Of a stretch of DNA of 18,688 nt, positions 14,310-18,688 are shown one piece after another. The notes under the pieces were generated by a model that did not search any database, was not told where the DNA came from, and saw nothing but the letters and a program-made list of their open reading frames with translations. This stretch comes from CALBTQ01 sp036725605 (GTDB lineage Bacteria; Lernaellota; Lernaellaia; Lernaellales; Lernaellaceae), in assembly GCA_036725605.1 (NCBI GenBank), contig DAIMDW010000054.1, positions 1-18,688 of the forward strand. Reading direction: 5' to 3'. The position numbers and the translations under genes were made by a program. Numbering within the stretch: the first letter of the stretch is position 1; each line of letters starts with the position of its first letter.

Positions 14310-15620
14310 ATGAAAGAAGTTGATTTCTCAAAAAAAATAGAAAATCGGAGTGTAATCATTGGCATTGTAGGGATCGGGTACGTCGGTTTGCCGCTGGCAC
14401 TCGCGTTTGCTGAACGGGGTTTTAAAACACTAGGCTTCGATATCGACCCCAAAAAAATCGAGGCCGTCAATTCAGGAAGAAGTTATATCAGCTACATTCT
14501 CGAAGGACGCATCAATCGTGTCTCCGATCATCTTTCAGCTACTCAAGATTTCACCCAGGTTTCGACCTGCGATGCCATATTGTTGTGCTTGCCGACGCCA
14601 CTATCAAAAAACCGAGAGCCTGATCTTTCCTACATCAAAGGCACGGCAGAGTCTATTGCGCCATATATTCGCAGCGGACAACTTATTAGCTTAGAAAGCA
14701 CTACTTATCCAGGAACGACTGAGGAAGTTCTGATTCCAATCCTGGAGTCTGGCTCGGGTCTAAGCGCCCGCGAAGATTTTTTTGTTTCATTCTCACCGGA
14801 GCGGGAAGACCCCCAAAATCCGGACTTCAATTTCACGAATATTCCCAAGGTCGTTGGCGGCGCCGATGAGCGGAGTCTCGCTGTCGCAAGTGCCTTGTAC
14901 AGTGCAGTCGCTGCTCGGGTGATTAAGGTTGGCTCTCCCGCAACGGCTGAGGCCGCCAAGCTTTTGGAAAACATCTTTCGTTCCGTCAACATCGCACTCG
15001 TGAACGAAATGAAAATGGTATTCGACCGGATGGGTCTTGATGTGTGGGAGGTCATTGAAGTGGCTGCGACGAAGCCATTTGGATTTATGCCGTTCTATCC
15101 CGGCCCCGGTCTCGGCGGGCACTGCGTTCCGATCGATCCGTTCTATCTGACATGGAAGGCTCGTGAGGTTGGCATCTCCACACGCTTCATTGAACTCGCG
15201 GGAGAAATCAATTCCGGAATGCCCGATTACGTAGTTGAGCGACTGATGTACGCCCTTAACGAGCATGGAAAAGCGATTCAGGGCTGCCGCATCCTTATCC
15301 TCGGTATGGCGTACAAGAAGAATGTGGAGGACCTTCGTGAGTCCGCGAGCCTCAGGTTGCTGAGTCTGTTGAGCCATTTGGGCGCTACCGTGGAGTACCA
15401 CGACCAGCATGTGCTGAGCATAATGCCAACACGCGAGTATTCCCAATTCGCCGGGCTTGCAAGTGTTCCCATCGAACACATTGCCGACTATGACGCGACG
15501 ATCATTGCTACCGCGCATGACTGTGTGGATTACGATTTCGTCGCAAAGAAAGCGAAACTAATTCTCGATACGCGAAACGCGATAAAGGACCGCTCTCTCC
15601 GCCATGTTTACAGGGCATAA
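14310..15620 (+). CDS. UDP-N-acetylhexosamine 6-dehydrogenase family (WbpA-like)
   Basis: 436 residues, the usual family length. GIGYVG (21-26) is the NAD-binding glycine motif, ending in GFDID (42-46). Segments LESTTYPGTTEE (128-139) and FSPEREDP (161-168) are conserved in the UDP-GlcNAc/UDP-ManNAc dehydrogenase branch. GLGGHCVPIDPF (268-279) contains the catalytic Cys C272. The enzyme oxidises C6 of a UDP-sugar twice to give a uronic acid, with NAD+, in the cytosol. AAAGG lies 9 nt before ATG 14310. It closes the cluster and supplies the strongest sign that the pathway makes a uronic-acid-containing glycan. UDP-glucose as substrate cannot be excluded. An A8 tract (14330-14337, codons 7-10) lies so that loss of one A would create an immediate TAG. 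Confidence 0.92.
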   Translation: MKEVDFSKKIENRSVIIGIVGIGYVGLPLALAFAERGFKTLGFDIDPKKIEAVNSGRSYISYILEGRINRVSDHLSATQDFTQVSTCDAILLCLPTPLSKNREPDLSYIKGTAESIAPYIRSGQLISLESTTYPGTTEEVLIPILESGSGLSAREDFFVSFSPEREDPQNPDFNFTNIPKVVGGADERSLAVASALYSAVAARVIKVGSPATAEAAKLLENIFRSVNIALVNEMKMVFDRMGLDVWEVIEVAATKPFGFMPFYPGPGLGGHCVPIDPFYLTWKAREVGISTRFIELAGEINSGMPDYVVERLMYALNEHGKAIQGCRILILGMAYKKNVEDLRESASLRLLSLLSHLGATVEYHDQHVLSIMPTREYSQFAGLASVPIEHIADYDATIIATAHDCVDYDFVAKKAKLILDTRNAIKDRSLRHVYRA

Positions 15621-15750
15621 ATGAGACAGGATGCAGATGGGACTCGATGATTCTGTAAAAAGCTCAAATCGTTTGCCTTCAAACAAACCAACAAAATAAC
15701 GCGTTAAAGGCCCTGATTTTAAGGAGAAAAAACCTCTGTTCAAGGCACAC

Positions 15751-15792
15751 ATGCTCGTGATAGAATTCTCCGAAATTGATGTCGGAGAATGA
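15751..15792 (+). CDS. 13-codon leader ORF ahead of the HNH endonuclease gene
   Basis: ATG 15751 is preceded at 5 nt by AAGG (15742-15745). The frame encodes MLVIEFSEIDVGE and stops at TGA 15790-15792, overlapping ATG 15789 of the endonuclease gene as ATGA. Its second half lies on the inverted repeat 15765-15790. A ribosome translating it would melt any hairpin and deliver itself to the endonuclease start. Such a layout suggests a regulatory leader or coupling peptide rather than a protein with its own job. Confidence 0.45.
   Translation: MLVIEFSEIDVGE
15765..15790 (+). promoter_or_regulatory. Perfect 9-bp inverted repeat covering the endonuclease ribosome-binding site
   Basis: ATTCTCCGA (15765-15773) and TCGGAGAAT (15782-15790) are exact reverse complements with an 8-nt loop. 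The right arm contains GGAG (15784-15787) and overlaps ATG 15789. As RNA the stem would mask translation start of the HNH endonuclease; as DNA it is a plausible operator half-site pair. Either reading fits delayed or limited synthesis of a toxic endonuclease. No C-protein gene is visible to act on it. Confidence 0.55.
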
Positions 15793-15794
15793 CC

Positions 15795-16517
15795 GTGCCC
15801 AAAATTGACCCGCGGCTTCAAGCCATTTTAGACAAGGTTACCGCTAAGCGTGCCCGAGTAGTTATAGACCACATCCTTAAAAACGGTTTCATTACAACAG
15901 ACGACTTGACCGATTACGGCTATGATCATCCACCAAGGGCTGCCCGAGATGTTCGCGAGCATGGGATTCCTCTCGTCACTTACAGAACCAAAGGTCGAAA
16001 TGGTCGTTCCATTGCTGCTTACAAATTTGGAAATCCAGACGATATTCAAGAGCACAAACTGGGAGGCCGTCAGGTACTTTCAAAGGAACTGCATCGCACT
16101 CTTTTCGAAAAATCTAGTGGTCGCTGTTATTCTTGCTGGCATGTATACGAAGACAGGTATCTAACAATTGACCACCGAATTCCATATGAAATAGCAGGCG
16201 AAATAGCGGACCAAAACAATGTCGATGCTTTCATGCTACTTTGTGGCACCTGCCAAAGGAAAAAATCCTGGTCCTGCGAACATTGCCAAAACTGGAGCAA
16301 TAAAATTGAAAAAGTCTGCCAGTCCTGCATCTGGGCATCACCAGAAAGTTATTCTCACATCGCAATGGATAATGTGAGACAAATAGAAGTTACTTTCCAA
16401 GGGGCAGAAGCTGAGGAGTTTGATAAACGTATAACTGCATTGAAAAAGGCTGGTATTGATCCGCACGATGTTATACGGGAATCTTTTTTTGAAAAAAAGA
16501 TAACCAAAAAGAAATGA
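15795..16517 (+). CDS. HNH-type restriction endonuclease (likely type II)
   Basis: GTG 15795 is 7 nt after GGAG (15784-15787), better than ATG 15789 (1 nt); the difference is two residues. Numbering from ATG 15789: residues 10-75 look like a winged helix (DHILKNGFITTDDLTDYGY, then RAARDVREHGIPLVTYR). The HNH/treble-clef core has CYSC (113-116), IDHRIPYE (127-134, catalytic D128 and H129), N143 or N144, and CGTCQRKKSW (152-161). A second zinc site follows: C163, C166, C177, C180. The two-zinc plus HTH plan is that of HNH restriction enzymes which cut DNA at a specific unmodified site in the cytosol. An adenine methyltransferase gene converges 350 bp away. T7/A7 tracts at 16484-16498 lie near the C-terminus. 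Recognition sequence unknown. Confidence 0.82.
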   Translation: MPKIDPRLQAILDKVTAKRARVVIDHILKNGFITTDDLTDYGYDHPPRAARDVREHGIPLVTYRTKGRNGRSIAAYKFGNPDDIQEHKLGGRQVLSKELHRTLFEKSSGRCYSCWHVYEDRYLTIDHRIPYEIAGEIADQNNVDAFMLLCGTCQRKKSWSCEHCQNWSNKIEKVCQSCIWASPESYSHIAMDNVRQIEVTFQGAEAEEFDKRITALKKAGIDPHDVIRESFFEKKITKKK

Positions 16518-16888
16518 AAACTGTCTTTGTTGATAAATTGCCAGAGCGCATTCACATCCTTTTGAACACGCTCGGCGTAAATATCGATGATATTATTTTT
16601 GCTCGTAAAACAACTATAAAACCAAATTCAACAATACCGACACTTTGGCTGATTGCGACTAAGCATTATTTCTTTTTGTGCTCAACGCATCGCACACGAG
16701 GACTGTGGGAGCAAATAGATCGCAACAATATTATCGAAATACGCAAAGAAATGACCATTATGGGAAATCCTTATCTGAGATTCATAAGTAAAAGCATTGA
16801 TAAACAAGACCTCATTGTCACATTTTCCAAGGAATCCACAGTGGAAGATTATGATAAAATTACAGACTTGTTTTCATCTTCGCGTTGA
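16514..16888 (+). CDS. Small PH-like domain protein downstream of the endonuclease
   Basis: 124 residues, starting in an ATGA overlap with the endonuclease gene, so the two are cotranslated. The sequence alternates short beta strands (TLWLIATKHYFFLCS, NNIIEIRKE, YLRFISK, DLIVTFSK) and ends in a helix (STVEDYDKITDLF). This is the strand-strand-helix pattern of bacterial PH domains, which typically mediate protein or lipid contacts. No membrane segment or catalytic motif. It may modulate the endonuclease or be an unrelated passenger. Its last 15 nt overlap the convergent methyltransferase gene. The PH assignment is pattern-based and moderate. Confidence 0.6.
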   Translation: MKTVFVDKLPERIHILLNTLGVNIDDIIFARKTTIKPNSTIPTLWLIATKHYFFLCSTHRTRGLWEQIDRNNIIEIRKEMTIMGNPYLRFISKSIDKQDLIVTFSKESTVEDYDKITDLFSSSR

Positions 16889-17806
16889 TAATTCTAATCC
16901 AGGAAGAGTAGCTTGATTGGTTTCCTTCACTGATCTTTGGATCGAATGATTCGAACTAGTTTCGCATATTAAGTCAGGACTTAAATAGAGCGACTCATAA
17001 GTGTGATCATTTGCACCATTTAGCGTGGCTTGAGAGGATCGTCCTGCGTGAATTTCGACGCGCACCAAGCCGAGTTTTTTTGGAAGTTCCGTTCCATAAA
17101 TACGGTTTCCACAACGGCCGTCGAAGCTAATAATGACTGGTACTTTACGATTTCTTAATTGTTCCGTTTCTTTTACGAAGCGATCAAAGTCTAATTGCTT
17201 ATGGTAACGGGTGTCTCTTTGGCCACTAGTTCCTTGATACGGAGGGTCCATATAAACGAGATCTTTCGACGTTGCCAATTTAACAACAGTGGAATAATCG
17301 TCATGGGTAACTTTTGTGCGGTGAGATAAAATACCAGCAGCGCCTAAAATATGGTTTTCCATTGTTTTCGGTTTTGTGCCAAGTCGTCTTTTATCCGGTG
17401 ACTGATTAAACTCTCCATTTGAATTAAAGCGAATGGCATTCTTCACGCATCTCGCAAGAAGAAATAACAGTTTTACTGGGTCATGGTCGTCATTGAATTC
17501 ATCGCGAATTTTGTCGTAGTAAAAACGAGGATTGGATAACTGTTCATTCCAAATACTCGCGTATCCTTGAGATAAGGTTTTGGGATCATCAATAATTAGC
17601 TTCCAAAGGCGCATCAAAGGCACAAAGCTATCATTAATATGTGCAGCTTTTGCTTTTTTGGCTTTGATGGCAGCTAGAGTAATAGCCGCCGATCCAGCAA
17701 AAGGCTCATAAAGTGTATCAACTGATTGCGGGAAATAATCGAGGATGATAGGAGCTAGATTCCTTTTGCTTCCTTGATAAGGTATTGGGTGAGGAATTCT
17801 TTGCAA
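16874..17806 (-). CDS. D12-class (Dam-like) N6-adenine DNA methyltransferase
   Basis: The start is TTG 17806 with AAAGGA 8 nt upstream; the first in-frame ATG comes only at codon 149, after essential motifs. The 310-residue enzyme has motif X PYQGSKRNLAP (9-19), motif I YEPFAGSAAIT (33-43), RFNSNGEFNQSP (126-137) as in the Dam family, and motif IV DPPYQG (187-192). It transfers a methyl group from SAM to N6 of adenine in a specific site. About 40 C-terminal residues beyond the catalytic fold are unlike Dam. It starts 4 nt after the stop of the EVE-like gene and converges on the endonuclease unit. It is probably the protecting methylase of the HNH endonuclease. Very AT-rich compared with the left half. 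Confidence 0.88.
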   Translation of the reverse strand: MQRIPHPIPYQGSKRNLAPIILDYFPQSVDTLYEPFAGSAAITLAAIKAKKAKAAHINDSFVPLMRLWKLIIDDPKTLSQGYASIWNEQLSNPRFYYDKIRDEFNDDHDPVKLLFLLARCVKNAIRFNSNGEFNQSPDKRRLGTKPKTMENHILGAAGILSHRTKVTHDDYSTVVKLATSKDLVYMDPPYQGTSGQRDTRYHKQLDFDRFVKETEQLRNRKVPVIISFDGRCGNRIYGTELPKKLGLVRVEIHAGRSSQATLNGANDHTYESLYLSPDLICETSSNHSIQRSVKETNQATLPGLELSTRR

Positions 17807-17810
17807 TTAT

Positions 17811-18263
17811 TCAATCCTTTCGGAGTGATAATCTGGAATTTAATAATTCATTCAACGAAAAACCCGCTTGCTGTTCAAACTTACTGAGTATTCTTTTTGC
17901 CTGCTGGTGTGGAATAATTGATTGATTAAGAAGTTTAAAACCGTAGTGTTCGCCCCAGGCTTCGCAAAGTTCGCTCTTTATCCACTCAGAAAACTGTGGA
18001 CGGTCAAGGGGGCGCTCGGCAACCCAAAGCCACTCAACAGGGACAGTAAGAGGAAATTTATCAGAAAATAGCTGACTTTGACTTTCTGCTAATTCTCCCT
18101 GCACGAATCCAAGTGCAGCGATACGTGAATCGACCCGCACAAGGAGAAACTGTCCCGACTTCCAATTTCTCGATAACTTTTTCCGTCCAGCCCAAATTTT
18201 TTTTTCGACGCACAACCCCAGCGCTTCTTCTGTAGTTGATGCTAAACGGAGTTCAAAGCGCAT
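17811..18263 (-). CDS. EVE/PUA-like domain protein cotranscribed with the methyltransferase
   Basis: ATG 18263 is chosen because GAGG lies 6 nt upstream on the minus strand; the frame could open at TTG 18332, but that extension crosses a palindrome. About 150 residues. The middle (KKIWAGRKKLSRNWKSGQ, then LLVRVDSRIAALGFV and VPVEWLWVAERPLDRPQ) has the strand order and 'GQ..LLV..., GFV.., W.wV...PL' pattern of EVE/PUA-type domains. EVE domains read modified bases in DNA and often sit in restriction modules. It could help methylation or recognise the methylated site, but the assignment is tentative. An A9 run (T9 on the plus strand, 18197-18205) lies near codons 20-22, where slippage would shift the frame. 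The methyltransferase gene follows after 4 nt. Confidence 0.55.
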   Translation of the reverse strand: MRFELRLASTTEEALGLCVEKKIWAGRKKLSRNWKSGQFLLVRVDSRIAALGFVQGELAESQSQLFSDKFPLTVPVEWLWVAERPLDRPQFSEWIKSELCEAWGEHYGFKLLNQSIIPHQQAKRILSKFEQQAGFSLNELLNSRLSLRKD

Positions 18264-18306
18264 GATTGGCCTCATTTCAGCTTGGAAGTTCGATCCAAAG
18301 GAACGC

Positions 18307-18326
18307 TTAGCATGCGAGCATGCTAA
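18307..18326. promoter_or_regulatory. Perfect 9-bp palindrome ahead of EVE-methyltransferase operon
   Basis: TTAGCATGC, GA, GCATGCTAA: both 9-nt arms match exactly around a 2-nt centre. It lies 44 nt before the chosen start ATG 18263. On the minus strand a TTGATT (18334-18329) just precedes it with 17 nt to TAAGCG, a weak -35/-10 pair, so a bound protein would sit in the spacer. It also contains GCATGC twice. Probable operator of the modification genes; role inferred. Confidence 0.5.
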
Positions 18327-18580
18327 AATCAAGGGAAAAGATTCTAATAGGTCAGGTAGATAAAGGAGATGGGTGCGCTTTGAAAAAAACGTCCGATTTT
18401 CGGAATCGGATTCCGAAATCCGGAAAGCTAGGAATTCTCTGGACGCGTAACTGGCTGAAAAATAAGCACTTCGATTTCCGGCACGCCACTTGCTGGTGTC
18501 CTGGGCATGTGTTGCCTAATTTTTGCATGGACTGCGATCAACCGAGCCACGGGATTACCCGCCACACATCTCGTTTGTAA
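18320..18580 (+). CDS. Doubtful small ORF with a Cys-rich C-terminus
   Basis: Open for 86 codons from ATG 18320, which overlaps the palindrome above and has no ribosome-binding site. TTG 18380 with GGAG 10 nt upstream would give 66 residues. The tail CWCPGHVLPNFCMDC has a C-x-C ... C-x2-C spacing that could bind zinc. The frame is crossed by a strong palindrome (18398-18418), and the rest has no recognisable domain. It may simply be an untranslated stretch containing a stem-loop. Confidence 0.25.
   Translation: MLKSREKILIGQVDKGDGCALKKTSDFRNRIPKSGKLGILWTRNWLKNKHFDFRHATCWCPGHVLPNFCMDCDQPSHGITRHTSRL
18398..18418. repeat. Perfect 10-bp inverted repeat with 1-nt centre
   Basis: TTTCGGAATC, G, GATTCCGAAA: exact reverse complements; after two mismatches the pairing resumes with CCG/CGG on the outside. 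A 1-nt centre points to a DNA-binding site rather than an RNA hairpin. It lies in the right-hand stretch without a convincing gene. No T-run follows, so it is not an intrinsic terminator. Confidence 0.55.
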
Positions 18581-18688
18581 ACGCCCCGAAAAACACATCA
18601 GACACAATCCAGACGGCCTAAATGCTCGTTTTCACATGCGGTTCTGGTTTGTAATTTGCTGTACCTGTGAAGGGGTGGGATGCCCTTG
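18581..18688. other. Right end without recognised feature
   Basis: The final 108 bases hold no supported ORF on either strand, no tRNA shape and no integrase or attachment repeat that I can match elsewhere in the window. ACATGCGGTTCTGG near 18635 faintly resembles a group II intron domain motif but lacks its pairing partner. Confidence 0.3.

Noticed and set aside
14793..15518. Long minus-strand ORF (241 codons) across the sugar dehydrogenase gene
   Set aside because: It is antisense to a gene with all catalytic motifs in place, has no ribosome-binding site and shows no domain.
15621..15750. tRNA or attachment site between the dehydrogenase and restriction genes
   Set aside because: No cloverleaf can be drawn and no matching direct repeat was found elsewhere in the window; only weak promoter-like TTGCCT/AATAAC is seen.
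16482..16500. TCTTTTTTT/AAAAAAAGA inverted repeat as a terminator
   Set aside because: It lies inside the endonuclease frame, is followed by a coupled gene and lacks a GC stem; A/T tracts explain it.
16874..17806. Orphan housekeeping Dam methylase
   Set aside because: It is paired by position with an HNH endonuclease, is AT-rich unlike the left half, and has an extended C-terminus.
18600..18660. Possible group II intron fragment (ACATGCGGTTCTGG)
   Set aside because: No complementary stem, no reverse transcriptase and no domain V nearby.

Overview
The window looks like a prophage end joined to a large accessory island in a bacterial chromosome or metagenomic contig. The host is probably Gram-negative: there is a tail-fibre type protein, an amidase endolysin and a UDP-N-acetylhexosamine dehydrogenase of the surface-glycan type. 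I cannot name the genus. Base composition falls in steps: GC-rich phage genes on the left, a mixed middle, and a clearly AT-rich restriction-modification block on the right. This suggests assembly from several sources. GTG and TTG starts are common.

1-2363 is a phage late module: a tail-fibre-like protein cut by the left edge, a small unknown protein, a one-helix membrane protein (holin candidate) and an Amidase_2 endolysin. Next comes a solitary gene (2433-3236) for a HEXXH metallopeptidase. Its own promoter-like region carries an inverted repeat abutting the start codon, as expected of a phage moron.

3387-15620 reads rightward almost without gaps, most genes overlapping by 1-25 nt. It opens like a defence island: an excisionase-type HTH protein, the truncated and frameshifted head of a SNF2-type helicase, and a complete NERD nuclease-SF1 helicase. 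It then runs straight into a biosynthetic cluster with four radical SAM enzymes, a SAM methyltransferase, a two-domain glycosyltransferase-polysaccharide deacetylase, two further glycosyltransferase-like proteins, a 52-residue unknown and a nucleotide-sugar dehydrogenase. The likeliest product is an unusual modified glycan or glycoconjugate. No transporter, polymerase or clear RiPP precursor is visible.

15751-18263 is a compact restriction-modification module. A 13-codon leader ORF overlaps an HNH endonuclease gene, and a perfect inverted repeat covers the endonuclease ribosome-binding site. A PH-like small protein gene follows. Converging on these from the right are a D12-class (Dam-like) adenine methyltransferase gene and, upstream of it, an EVE/PUA-like gene preceded by a perfect 9-bp palindrome. 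The last ~350 bases hold only a doubtful Cys-rich small ORF and a strong 10-bp palindrome.

The parts most worth pursuing are the radical SAM/glycan cluster fused in layout to a NERD-helicase, the leader/hairpin control of the endonuclease, and the solitary metallopeptidase with its promoter-operator.
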